Shown: piece after piece, positions 10,948 to 22,146 of the stretch | Layout of the letters: the number at the start of each line of letters is the position of its first letter | Numbering within the stretch: position 1 is the stretch's first letter | DNA from: Perkinsus olseni | Lineage: Eukaryota; Perkinsozoa; Perkinsida; Perkinsidae | Length of the DNA stretch: 32,051 nucleotides | Direction of reading: 5' to 3' | Assembly (NCBI GenBank): GCA_013115135.1 | Contig: JABANP010000568.1 | Location: forward strand, 1-32,051 | The notes under the pieces: model-generated | Database searches by the model: none | The model's input: the letters and a program-made list of their open reading frames with translations, nothing else | Told to the model about the DNA's origin: nothing | Made by a program: the position numbers and the translations under genes

Positions 10948-11094
10948 GACGACGGTAGGAGTAGTGGAAGGAGTGGTATCAAAAAACCTTTTCGAAAATA
11001 CCTCACACACCGCGCCAAAGAAGCGCAAAATGAACGGGTAGAATGAAAAATATATAACGGTAATTATAATATGTATATAGAAAGGCTGTATTCA

Positions 11095-12645
11095 CTACAC
11101 TCTCAACGACCGGTGCAGCAGCACCCCGCCCTCCACAAGAGAATCTTCTGCTGCGCTGACAAAGGAGACGAATACATCACCACGCTCGGGAACAGCAGCA
11201 ACAGCAACTCACCTCAAAATACAATCGATGTTGGCCTTGGTGTCATCAGCTCCTTTACTGACACCTCTAGCTTCCCTTATCAGCAAACTGCCCGGCTCGA
11301 CTTCCTCATCCTCCTCCGGTCGGAAGGGCAATGGCGTCGTGATGGGCGTCTCCACGTCCCCCTCCTCCTCCCCACCAGCACCAGCGGCAGCGCTGCCGTC
11401 CAACACTCGGCAGTTGAGGGTCCAAGTGACTCTGGTAAGGTTATCATCATTATCAAGCACGAAGAAGTCGAAGACGACCTGATGGCTGACCCTCACTGCT
11501 CCCGGCAGAGAGAAGGAAGGTGGCTCCTCCAGAGAAACGTACAGGGGTACGGCAGAGCTGACCAAACCACATTCGTGAACCGACGGCAAAACACACTCAG
11601 CCACAGCCGTCCGATGGACTCCCGCCAGCTCATCTCGGGGCCGCTCGGTCCGAACCAGTCGGACTCTGAGATGCTCCGTCGGAGTGCTCCCCTTCGTCGA
11701 GGAGAACCTTACACTGATCACCATAGGGGAATCCAGATTGACGTTCAAAAGCCTCTCGTGGGGATTCCATCGACCACTCACCGATATCTCACCCACCGGA
11801 GACTTATTAAAACTGATGGAGAAGTTCTTCTTGCCGAACGCCGGAGCTTCGCTCGTCCGTAGTCGAGTCATAGCCTTCCGGGCAGCCCAAGTGAGTCGGC
11901 GGTCTTCCATCGTATCATAGTTGTTGAAGATGGCGTCGGGTCTGGTGATGCAGCGCACGGCCCTTCCCACGCAGTTGAGGTCGCCGCCTTTCTCGGCGGT
12001 AACCCTCAGCGGAGTTTTTGATTCAAAAACCGTAGAATCCGCGCCGGCAGCTACCGTGACGTAGTAGCGGACAGAAGTGTACTTACCACTGAAGGAGGGA
12101 GGGAGCAGATGGGGTAGGGCAAATTGGTAGACGGCCTGGCGGGAATCTTTGGGGTCGATGCTCACAGCCAAGATTTCCGGCGGCGTGGAGAAGAGGAGGG
12201 CTGAGCTGCTGGAGAGGCGTTGTTCGGCGGACACGAAACCATGGGTGGAAGTAATGGACGGCCGAGAGACTTCTTGGGGCGCACGGAAACTGAGGGAGAG
12301 TCGAGTGCCATATTCTGAGTTATTCGGTATCTTGCTGTGTTCAACAAAAGATACTCGGTCCAATTTCAGTCGCGTTCAGACCCACCCAACCCGTATCTTC
12401 CCTTCTTCAACCTAAGATGCCTACCTCAGTTTCTGATGGTTGAGCTCAGCGCCGTGCAATCCAGTTACCTCCCCGTAAGCCTGTGCCAGGAGCCAGTCCA
12501 CCCGACTGTCCTCGAACCCTCGTCCAAGCGCCACCACCACCTTCACCTCCTCGCCAGGATGATACCGCCCCTGGGAAAGGACCACGTCGATGTGCCGAGG
12601 CTTCGGCAGGGCGTCACGTAAGCTTTCATAGGACGATTTATTCAT
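11095..12645 (-). CDS. RGP1: RGP1-like subunit of the Rab6/Ypt6 guanine-nucleotide exchange complex
   Basis: In other eukaryotes Rgp1 pairs with Ric1 at the Golgi to activate Rab6/Ypt6. Three exons: 12645-12425, 12334-11213, 11155-11095 (stop TAG); introns 90 and 57 nt; 467 residues, between human (about 391) and yeast (663) lengths. The arrestin-like N-terminal half is recognisable: LSQGRYHPGEEVKVVV in exon 1, then STPPEILAVSIDP and YQFALPHLLPPSFSGKY (about 144-160), the hallmark LPPS-x-x-G preceding a VRYYVTV strand. Further beta-strand repeats follow (ISFNKSPVGEISVSG, VFDFFVLDNDDNLTRVTW). The last exon adds about 20 residues after an acidic linker. The start at 12645 is the first ATG of the frame. 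It is transcribed divergently from eIF3a, 370 bp away. Confidence 0.78.
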
Positions 12646-13015
12646 GGCAAGCTTCGACGTTAGATACGCGACGATTATGCTCGGGCGCGCGCGATGTTAA
12701 AATCTGATCGATTTTGGCAGAAAGTGGACGTGGAAGGGAGAGGTATCTGCATCTTAGGTTGACTCAGGGAAGATATGAAGTAGGTTCACTTGGGTGGAGT
12801 TTGGGTAATGGAGCGGTAGGGCTGCGGGACTTTTCCCTGGTAGAATTTGGTAATAGCGGGACGGGCTGTTAGGGGACGTGCGGGCTGGAAAAATTGCAGA
12901 GTGAACCGAAGAATTCAGAAAGTCAGCGCCTTGACCTCTTCCGTATCTTTCACGATTGAAGCTGAGATACTCCCCATCAGTTGGGTTGTTGCTGCTTACT
13001 TCTTCTTACTCCCCT
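12646..13015. promoter_or_regulatory. shared upstream region between RGP1 and eIF3a
   Basis: The two start codons (12645 minus, 13016 plus) face away from each other with only 370 bp between them, so both promoters and 5' leaders must lie here. I see no TATA box at a convincing distance. A T/C-rich run ending in CAG or AG before each ATG could serve as a splice acceptor for leader addition, which is known in Perkinsus and dinoflagellates, but no leader gene is visible here. Confidence 0.4.
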
Positions 13016-16000
13016 ATGAGCTACTACATTCGGCCAGAGGCCGTACTAAAGAGAGCCGATGAGCTGATCGAGATCGGCGAGTACCAGGCCGCCATCGACC
13101 TCCTCGGACAGGCCGCCTCCTCCCGACGTTTCAAATACAACTTCACACCCGCAGTGGAGGCCATCATGGAGAAGTTCCTCAGGCTCTGTGTGCAGATGAA
13201 GCAGATCAGACAGGCTAAGGAAGGTGAGAATCTTAGGTTGATGCATGTAAGATACGAAAGAGGTTGGAGACTGCTCTCAGGTCTTATTCAGTACCGATCG
13301 ATTACTCAGCACACTCAAGTGCAGTCCTTAGAGGATATGCTCACCCTCTTGCGCACCCTCAGTGAGGAGAGGATGGAGAAGGCCAGCCAGAAGTGCTCGG
13401 TGGTCACCGGCGACTCCCCCGACCCCATCACGCCGGACAGCGTCATGATGGCGTCTTTGGGCCAGGACCCGACCAACCACGACGAGATCGAATTTAGGGA
13501 GGCTGTGAGGGACATGTGGGAGACCTACAGGACGGTTTTAGAGACGGTCCGGACTAATGCTAAGTTGGAGGGTTTGTACTACTCCACCGCCAATAGGGCG
13601 TTGGAGTTTGTTAAGAAGCAGAATAGGCGAGTGGTAAGTATGTCGGGCGGCTATGCAGTAGGGCGTGGGTTCGATCATCGCTTTTGATGTATTCAGGAGG
13701 CCAAGCGTCTTTGTGACCTCTTCCGCTCCCACTGGACGAGTGCCAAGAAACCCACCACGAGCATCGGAGCCAGTCAGAACATCAACCCCAGCGACCCTGC
13801 TGTCGTCTCTAGGGTAGTACTACCGAGGGAGGGTTCGATCTGATCGTCCGTCCGTGTAGGTTCTAGCTCTTCGATTCACTTGCATTAACACGGCGATGGA
13901 CATGGGCCTCTGGAGTCTGGCCTTCACCGTTCTCGAAGACGTCCACACGCTCATCTCCAAGAAGCGACCAGCACCGACGGCTGTCCAATTGCTCCAGTGA
14001 GGAATCTTCGGCTTCACCGTGCAAGATACGGATTAGGTCGGGTCGGAGGACGTTCGTATCTCAGGTACTTTGATCGTCTCTCTCGTGTATTGGGGTCTAC
14101 CTATATTTTGGAATCTACCAACCCTCGGTCTTTAGCCGACAACGACACCCACCAAGCCGTTCAAAGGCTCTTCCACGCCCAGGCTCTTCTCAAGTAATAA
14201 TCAACCTCTCCTGCCGCGCGCCAGGGCGATCGATCCGGTAGGTATCTTTACCTCCTACGTCAAGTCGAAGCACAGTTGTCCAATGACTCTGCCGCTGTCC
14301 CCGAGGAGGGCCTTCCAGAATTGCCTTCTCTCGAGGCGACCGCGGCCAAGACCGTCCTCGCCATCCTTGCCGTGCCTCCCACCAGCCGAGGCTTCATGGG
14401 AGTGTCTCCCTCGGTTGGCGAGCGAGCTGACAGGTTGGACGCTCTGCTGGTAAACTGGGGAATTTTGTGGCGCGTGAAGAATTATTTCTCGCGACTTTTA
14501 GGGTCGGGATGTGATGCCAACTCGCGAGTCTCTCGAGACTGAGTTGATTGAGAAGAAGGGTCTCGACCTTGCCCCGGCCGAGGTCAAGGATCTCTTCCAG
14601 GCGATCACCACCGCCGAACAGAAGGCTAGTAGTACAGCTAGTGTGGATGATGGACTGTGGTGAGTAGGGGTGCCGGAAAAGTGTGGTCCATTGAGATGTG
14701 GCCGTGGTCGGGTTTTTGCTTTTGACCTGTCTTGTGTCAGCGCGAAGATCGATGGTATGTTGAAGGCCCTGCCGGAGGCCTACTGTGGAGCGTACGCCCC
14801 CTCGATCAGACGCAACGTCGTGGAGCTCGTTGTAGCGAGCATGGCTAAGGTGGTTAGGGTTGTGAATTGATGAGCTGGTGGTCCCAGGTTCGATTCTTCC
14901 ACTGTTGATTTTTTCATATTTACTCAGACTCCTAACAAGTCCACCACTTACGATGATCTCTCGAAGGCCACCAGCGCCTGCGGCAACATCGCCGATATCA
15001 CCGACCTCATCGATCGGGCCTCGTCAAAGGGACCCATCGTCGTCAAGGACGAGCAGGACGCTACCGAGAAGCGCATGGTAGGGGCGCTCAGCGGGGAGCG
15101 GCTGTGAATGGGAGGTTGGACGGTGGTAGATTCCGGTGGTCGATGACGCCACATCCTCCCTGCACTTCGAAGTCTTGTCGGAGAAGGCTGCCGTGCCGAC
15201 TGCTGAGGCTGAGGTCCAGACTAACCTCAAGTTGGAGGACTACACTCAGGGCAATAAGGAGAGAGCTGGTAATAATATTAATACCAAATTTCCGTCAGAT
15301 CGTCTCTCGGTGGTACTGATGATGGTGTTGTTAGAGCGTGAGGCGGCTCGAGCTGCCGCTGCGTTGAAGGCCGCGCAGGAGGCCGCAGCTGCCGAGAAGA
15401 AGCGAGCTGAGGAGGGCAGGAAGAAGAAGCTGATGGAGAGACAGGAGATGGAGGCCCGGAAGAAGGTATTGGAGGAGGTCGTGCGTTCGATCCCGGCATG
15501 TTGCATTTCAGGACCTTCCTCGCACTACCGCCATGTTGGAGTCAGTCAAGCAGCAAGCGAAGGCCTTCGGTAAGACCGTCTATTTACTATTTTTCTATCA
15601 GAATTTTCTGTAGGTCCTAACCATGTTACCACCATCACCATTGATGGCAAGGCTCGGGACGTCCAAACCATCGCTGACCACGAGATCATCAAGATCGATC
15701 GTCAAGAGTAATCCTCACTTCCTTGGTAGTTGAGTATCCTCGCCGTCCTCCTCTCAGGTTGGATGATGTCCGCAGGAAGCAGCTACTGAAGGAGCGAACT
15801 ATCCGTATCAAGTGAGTGGCCTCACCGTCATCTTCAGTTCTATCGGTGAAGGGTACATATATTACGCTGCTCCAACGTATTCAGGGCTATATCCAATATA
15901 CTCTCAAATTTCAAAATCACAGCATGAATTACGCTTAAAAAAGCCTAAAAAGCTCCTCACGAAGCCCTCGCTTATCGTAGACTTGTTATACATAATAGGC

Positions 16001-17174
16001 CTTCACTGTGGTAGTCGTACTTAAAAATATTTTCTTCTCGATGTGCTTATGGCGGTATTATTATTTTTTCCTGATTTGGTTATGCTTATCAGCTTCCGTC
16101 GTGAGGAGTCGAAGAGGGTGGAGTACACGGAGCGAGCTCTCAGAGAAAAGGAGGGTCCGCATATCCGAACTTGGAGGGAGCATGTGGACATCAACCGCAT
16201 GAAGCGATATGAGGAACTGCAAGCTCAGAGGTGGGAAGAAGCAACGCTAAAGCGTTGGTGATGGCGCTGTGTCCAGGCAAGCGGCTTTGGACGAGCTCAT
16301 CGAGAGCCGTAAGGAGGACAAGGCGGCGCTGAAGCCCGCCATGTCCGTGGTCGAGGATTGGATATCTCAGAAGATGGCCGAGCGTGACGAGGTGATGTTT
16401 GGGCCCTCTCCGGAGCCATCGGTGATCTTGGCTGGTTCGTCTCAGAAGCGTGCGAAGAGGATCGAGGAAGCGCGGACAGCGTGGAAGGCTCGGATGGCCC
16501 GGGAGAAACTCGAGCGGGCCCTGAACAAGTTGGAGTCCTTCGAGAACCAGAAGCAGGAGGAAGAGGAAGAGGCTGCGTAAGGCTGGTCATCGGGGTTTGC
16601 CACAGCAGACTGCTGCCTTAGCCTGAGTTCCGAGGCCGCTTCTAGGATCCACTTTTACTCGGTAGAGTAAAACCGACGTTTTACTCACCTCTCTCCCTGC
16701 CGTAAACGATTTCGTGATCGATTTTACCGGACGACCCTGATCGCTGATGCTCGTTGAACACTCCCTAAGACTGTGTGGTCCCTTTAGGAATAAGGCTGCT
16801 TCGGCGACTGCAGCCGGTTCCTCCTCCCCCACCGCACGAGTCATCAGCCGCGGCGCTGGCCTTGGTCTCAGCAACAACATTGCTGCTAGTCGCAATGCCT
16901 TCAAGATGGTAGGAATTTCGTGGCGCGCGGTCATCTGGGGAGAAGATCGTTTGTCTCTTCAGCACGCTCGGGAGTCGTCACCTGAGCCCGAGGATGGTGG
17001 CAGTTGGAGGAGGCCCGGCGCTGCGAGGTTCGGTGCCCCTTCTGCTGGCAAGTAAGACTGACCTCACTTGCACATCTTGCGTTATCTTGCGTTTCCTCCA
17101 GATACGTCCCACCATCACGACGCGGCCCTGCCCACCGAGATGCTGATGGCTTTACTGAAGTCCGCCGTCATTAG
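13016..17174 (+). CDS. EIF3A: eukaryotic translation initiation factor 3 subunit A
   Basis: Scaffold subunit of eIF3, which organises the 43S pre-initiation complex. I place 20 exons: 13016-13223, 13281-13633, 13697-13813, 13860-13996, 14065-14084, 14136-14193, 14242-14449, 14502-14659, 14741-14849, 14928-15077, 15130-15268, 15335-15477, 15512-15569, 15614-15707, 15758-15811, 16093-16230, 16277-16576, 16788-16908, 16963-17051, 17102-17174. All join in frame to 908 residues. The N-terminus (YYIRPEAVLKRADELIE) matches the eIF3a TPR-like start. The PCI region follows (AEVKDLFQAI and SIRRNVVELVVASM), then a long charged coiled coil (EKKRAEEGRKKKLMERQEME), and a C-terminus DADGFTEVRRH, the counterpart of DEDGWTTVRR in animals. 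Human-type DDDRGPRR repeats are absent. Introns range from 34 nt (15478-15511) to 281 nt. Exon 5 (20 nt) is the least certain. Confidence 0.92.
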
Positions 17175-17853
17175 ATAGCTCGGCTGTGATAATAATCGAT
17201 CGACTGATCGATAATGGGGAGTGGTCGTTGTTGACTGCGGCAGCCCATCGATTATGATACCAATACTGCCACTGTTTCCTCCCTTCTACACGTCAGTCCT
17301 CAGCATAGAGTTGAAGTCACTTCAATGCGGCAGGGGAGAAGCTACTGCGGGAAATGTTCATGGGGCAGATCATGTACCGTGCCGTGGCGAATAGTAAATT
17401 ATAGCATAGAATAGTACTGTAGAAATAGGGCAACATTCCGTAATGTACGGTATGAGATTAGTACGTAATTAATGAGGTATATCAATTATTACGTAATATA
17501 TGGTATATGTACCGAACAGTATATCCCTAGTATTAAAGTTTTAGTAATTACTGAAACTTCAGAGTGATTCTAAACTCTTTAGAGTGATACGATCAATACT
17601 ACGCCTTAACGTTGTGCTAATAATAATGCTAAATCCAAAGGCTATGTTATGCTATATAGTATACACTAATAGCATCCTAATCTGAGTATATATGATATCG
17701 GTATCTTCAGTATTTATGGGCGATTTACGGTATGTGGTACCGCGCGTGGTCGGAGGAATTTCCTTCGGTCCTCGAATTATTGTGAAATGATAATGGATGG
17801 ACAAACTGCATGAGAACTGAACGGCTTAGAGCAAGAATTGCGGAAGTGTTGGT
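17175..17853. other. AT-rich intergenic region
   Basis: Visibly richer in A and T than the flanking genes, with short inverted words such as tattacgtaatata and the pair agagtgattctaaactct. It separates the eIF3a stop from the ADAT1 start, so it should hold the eIF3a polyadenylation site and the ADAT1 promoter. No open frame of interest and no RNA gene seen. Confidence 0.5.
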
Positions 17854-19116
17854 ATGAGCTTGACTATAATCGCGCTGGGGGCCTCCGTGCTGGGTTATTC
17901 CTGTCGCCCTGATGATGATTGGTCTTCGTTGACCGTTCTGGAAGAATCTCCATCGGGTGCAGTTTTCCCTCAGCTCATGTCATCTCCGACACCGTCCTCG
18001 TCTGAGAAGGCTTCGGTGCGGTCAGCAGAGAAGTCGCGGATTTCGACATGCCCGTTCGCGGACCGGATCGCGTCGGCGGTGGTGGGAACCTACATGTCGT
18101 TGACGGGGACGTCGGCGGAGTCTCCGATGGCTCCAAACGTCTTGGCGGGTTTTGTCATTTTTGATGAAAAAAGTGGCAAAATGGAGGTTCTGTCCCTGGC
18201 TGTTGGCACCAAGTATCTTCCTCCGAATATTGTCAGAGAAGATGAGGAGGGTCGGAACGAACTTGTGCACGATTGCCATGCAGAGGTCTTAGCGAGGCTC
18301 GCTCTACTGAGATGGCTGGACGGCTGTGGGGAATGGCCCGAGTCCAAGACGCTGCACATGTACACCTCCTCGGCGCCCTGTGGCAATGCCTGCATCAAGC
18401 GGTGGGTCAGCGGAAAGAAGGAAAAGTTCGATGCGGAGGAGAGGCTGTGGCCGGTGGCGGAGCATAAAAAAGTTGAACTCCATTCGGTGCCTGAAGGGCA
18501 GGTGGAAGCCACTTTCAAAGCAGCGCAGGGAGACCCGCCGATGAAGGAGTATTTCCCAAAAGGGATCGTTCGGGCGAGCGCTATTGAGGATACGCGAGGA
18601 AGGATCCTCTCCTGCTCGGACAAGATCGCCCTGTGGAACGTGTTGGGCATAGAGGGTGGTGGGGATCGACGGTCCAGGCCGATTTTTATTGAGTCGATCA
18701 CCGTTGGCCGGAAGTTCTCGAGAGGGTGCTGTGAACGAGCGCTGTGCTGTCGAATGGAGTTCAAGCGAGGGCCGAAGGAGGTGAAGCATCCCAGTCTGAT
18801 GTGCAGCTCGGTGAAGTTTCAGGAGGGAGGGATGGACGCTGAGAAGGGGGCAGACTTTACTGATGGAGAGTGCCGATGGTGGAGGCGGTGTGATGATGGC
18901 ACTTGGGAGGGCGAAGTGCTCGACGGCAGTACAGGGCGGCGTGCTGATGGAGCTGTATCGAAGCTGGCCCGGTGTCAAATGCGGGAAGGTGGGCATGGAG
19001 AGAAGCGGAGTAGAATCGAGGAGGTCTATCCTACGCAGCTCAGTGCACGGCATTCGCCATTCAAGTGCTTGTTTGCTCAACAGTCATCTGCTGACTGTCG
19101 TGGGTGGTTGTGGTAG
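17854..19116 (+). CDS. ADAT1: tRNA-specific adenosine deaminase 1 (Tad1/ADAT1)
   Basis: Deaminates adenosine 37 to inosine in eukaryotic tRNA-Ala; belongs to the ADAR/A_deamin superfamily. A single uninterrupted exon of 420 codons, unusual beside intron-dense neighbours. The zinc site is complete: VHDCHAEVLAR (His142, proton-shuttle Glu144), TSSAPCGNACIKRW (Cys176) and RILSCSDKIALWNVLGIEG (Cys254). The deaminase domain starts at FADRIASAVVGTYMSL (about 68); the first 60 residues are Ser-rich and not conserved, so translation might begin later, for example at Met42. The C-terminal third is divergent: GECRWWRRCDDGTWEGEVLDG corresponds to the family's late strand region, and the tail after about 380 shows no clear similarity. 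Length is close to yeast Tad1 (400). Confidence 0.88.
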   Translation: MSLTIIALGASVLGYSCRPDDDWSSLTVLEESPSGAVFPQLMSSPTPSSSEKASVRSAEKSRISTCPFADRIASAVVGTYMSLTGTSAESPMAPNVLAGFVIFDEKSGKMEVLSLAVGTKYLPPNIVREDEEGRNELVHDCHAEVLARLALLRWLDGCGEWPESKTLHMYTSSAPCGNACIKRWVSGKKEKFDAEERLWPVAEHKKVELHSVPEGQVEATFKAAQGDPPMKEYFPKGIVRASAIEDTRGRILSCSDKIALWNVLGIEGGGDRRSRPIFIESITVGRKFSRGCCERALCCRMEFKRGPKEVKHPSLMCSSVKFQEGGMDAEKGADFTDGECRWWRRCDDGTWEGEVLDGSTGRRADGAVSKLARCQMREGGHGEKRSRIEEVYPTQLSARHSPFKCLFAQQSSADCRGWLW

Positions 19117-19169
19117 CTCCAGTGTCGTTTGTGTTGTCAATTGACGAAAAGGTTGGGTTGGATAGATAT

Positions 19170-19240
19170 GCACCGTCCGGGAATTGAACCCGGACCATCT
19201 GCTTGGAAGGCAGATATCCTAACCATTAGACCAACGGTGC
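19170..19240 (-). tRNA. tRNA-Gly (anticodon UCC)
   Basis: On the minus strand the 71-nt sequence folds into a full cloverleaf: acceptor arms gcaccgt and acggtgc pair over 7 bp; the D-arm region reads tggtctaatggttagga; the anticodon stem tctgc/gcaga encloses cttccaa with anticodon TCC; the T arm reads tccgggttcaattcccgga. There is no intron. It lies between ADAT1 and the next protein gene, on the opposite strand to both. Confidence 0.96.
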
Positions 19241-19337
19241 TTGTGTTTACGTTATATCCATCATCTTCTGGCTAAGTTCTGGCAAGGATAACCGGTAAAA
19301 CCTCACTGAGGAAAGACTAGCAGGAAATGTATGATGA

Positions 19338-21867
19338 ATGCAGTTGCTTAGCAGCGGTTCGACTTCAACAACTTGTCATATGACACTCTCATCCATCCCA
19401 AGTAACTACTTCCAACCTCTACGCTTTCCAGCCCATTCACCTATCAGTACTCCAGCAGACGATGCTACCATCGCCTGCAGGTTCGCAGATAATACTGGTA
19501 AAGTGCGGAGTGTATGGATCGAACCCACGCCCTCTGCGTCAGATGAAGAGTATCCAGTGGCCACCATTACCTTTAAGCTCTCTGGAATCGTCCTCAACTT
19601 CAACAATCACGAGCGTCACCTCTCCCCCATAGGGATCGTGGCAACTCCAGGTTTGACTGATCCCGCCGACGCTGTCACCAATTTGTCGTCTCAGCGACGT
19701 ACGCGCGCGTGTCTGGTTCGAGCCAACAGAAGGCGGTGGTGTACCATGCAAGTCCCTTCCCACGATGTACGACAGTCGCGACCATTCTCACGCCGGTCAG
19801 AGTCCATCAGGCATGCTGAGCTTCGCTTCGTCGTCCGACTGTGACCTCGTTGTCAACTATTTGATATCCTGCGCTGTGCGGGTGACAGCGAGTGTGATGG
19901 CAACCACAGGCCTGAACTACAACGACGTTCAACCCGAGGACGACGCTTCTAGGGTGCTCCTGTCGGGATGGGTACCGAAGGCGGTTCTGAAATCAGTTGA
20001 GCTCAAGCACAGGTTATCCAGTACTCGCCAAATCAACCTCCACGCTATGGCACGGACGGCTCCCCGTGCAGGAAGTTCGTCCTCGGATACGCTGACGTGA
20101 CGGTGAGGAGGGAGATGCCGATTCGCAAGATTCTGTCATATGTTTCTCATCGCGGTTTTCTCCTCTGTAACTTCGCACTAACTTATCCTCTCAAAGCCCT
20201 GGCGACGTCGTTTTAGTATCCTGCCTTCGACTTTGCCAACCGTCTGCCAAACGACATGGATGCCACCTTGAGGGTGTTCTCGGATACGACCAAAGAGCAT
20301 CGTGTGAGCCATGTACTCCTACCACGAGTGTCGGTCGAAGGGGACGGACCGCGATGCAGGTTGCGAGGTAGGCGGCCATTACAGTCATGCTGACTGCTGA
20401 GTACCCTCCTTGTTCTCCGGAATGACAAAGTTGGAGAAGGCATCGTCATTAACTGCCCAATGCGTTTCGCGATACTCGTCATTCTCGGAGAGAGGATTAC
20501 AAATCCTCTCGTAGTGGTATCTTCTCCCCTCTTTGAACAAACTAGTTCGGAGATTCAGAACATATTCTGGAATGATTATTTTCGTGTGAAAAACTTACCA
20601 AAAATCGATCTTGAGTCTCAGAATTTATCAATTGAGCACCGCCTGCGAGTCCTTGGCGTGTGCTCATCCATTCCTGAAGGTCCCCTGCTCTTCCTTCGTG
20701 GAGCCAACGCGTCTGTGCTGCGGTTCCCATCGGAAGAGCACGCCAGGTTGTGGGCGGCAGCGATCGATGTCGTGGTTGCTGTACCTCCGCTGGATCAATT
20801 GCTATCATCGAAGGAAATGAGAAAGAACAGTTTGAAGGAGTTCAAACAGGTAAGTCGTCGAGGTGTCCACGGTCCCACTTGCCGGTACCACTCCTTCCCC
20901 AACTGTTTTTTTCAGAAAAAGGCTCATCTCTTCAAGGAAGTTATCAGCCTCAAAGACTCGGCCTGTCAAGCCGCCACGGCGCCGCATGAGGATGGTATTT
21001 TACTAATGGACGTACTGGATGAGGTACCGACACTCTTTGACGAGAGCGATCGTATCTACCGATCGACATCCGCCGTAAGGCCTTGGTGATCTGATCAGCC
21101 CTTCCCGTCACGGAAGCACTCCACCGTCGACGGCTTGAACAGAGCGTCGCTCTCCTCGTCTACGATGCTTCCTCCTGGTGAGGACACATTGCCAACTTTG
21201 GGGAGTCCGGGCGGTCTCATCAGGTGGTGGAAGGTCGTCAACAATATTAACGTACAAGCCTCAGCAAGAAGTCCTACCGGGGACGGTCATCATAGGCGGC
21301 AGCAATACCGTTACTACCGCTGCATCCAGTGGTACTGTGCTGGTACATGACCCTTCCCCTGCGGCCGATCTTAAAAGAGAGATGCTCGGTGAGAGGCGGG
21401 ATGGAAGTTTACGTTTGGAGCACGCCGTGGTAGCAGGTACGGTTATTGAAGGTCCGAAGGAAAACTGGAATCTCGGCGACTTTGGCGGAAATTTCTCAGC
21501 TCAAACGAAGGAAGATACAGTAAGCTTCCTGTGTCTGCGAGAGTCTTCCTCCGGTGTCGACGAGCTTCCGCTGGCCTACGCAAAACGGGAGGAATGGATG
21601 CGCCACAGCGGATGTTGCTCAGGAAACTTCCGATGGTTAGCTGCACATCGTTCATGGCGTATTCTGTCGTCACTGCTCACTACTCGTGTGGGCCCGGTTA
21701 CTCGTGGTTTGTTACTGTCTCCCATGACCATCATCGCGATGTTACTTCCTCATTGTACGGTGTTGTGCTGGTTTCAGTGGGGACACTTGATGAGGGACAC
21801 TTCTCTTGACATCGTACGAAACGCAGACGGACTATTACCGGAGGACATCATAGTTCGGGGAGACTAA
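19338..21867 (+). CDS. multi-exon protein of unknown function, possible PH-like segment
   Basis: Exons that join in frame: 19338-19497, 19543-19698, 19730-20012, 20072-20141, 20217-20359, 20402-20849, 20916-21074, 21143-21177, 21234 onward. Introns are 31-75 nt. Coding character is strong: DEEYPVATITFKLSGIVLNF, KFVLGYADVTVRREMPIRKI, LRNDKVGEGIVINCPMRF, GPLLFLRGANASVLRFPSEE followed by HARLWAAAID. The last resembles the closing strand and helix of a PH domain. After about 21520 the reading is ambiguous: one frame runs to TAA at 21867 (…DIVRNADGLLPEDIIVRGD), with a possible donor GTAAGC at 21520. The 5' end is also uncertain; an alternative first exon reading FDFNNLSYDTLIHP suggests the true start may lie upstream. 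I do not recognise the family. Confidence 0.6.
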
Positions 21868-22146
21868 GAAAATACGGGTGTGATAAGTAATTGGTGAGTA
21901 ATGATGCAACGGTTACTAGTGAAACGGTAGGAGGTAGCGAAACAGCTGTTGCACGCGTACTGCGCAGGTTAGTTAGTCCGAACACTGCAGCACGGTGCGC
22001 ATGAGATGCTAGTCACAGATGGGCATCAGAACATTTCTAGATCAACTATAGCACGGCGCTATCGCTTGTTGAATAGCTAGGCTCTAATGACTAGTGTATT
22101 GTGTACCCGCACGCGCTCTGTACTTAAGAACGGCTGCGATGGGTAG

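Noticed and set aside
11228..11482. Plus-strand frames opposite RGP1 (also 11071-11862)
   Set aside because: Shadows of the RGP1 exon; the minus strand carries the conserved protein.
16258..16276. A 19-nt intron in eIF3a
   Set aside because: A GT at 16258 with AG at 16276 would keep the frame, but the donor at 16231 (GTGGGA) gives a 46-nt intron, the usual size here, and an equally good protein.
18090..19080. Long minus-strand open frames opposite ADAT1
   Set aside because: Antisense shadows of a coding exon; low stop density comes from the ADAT1 codons.
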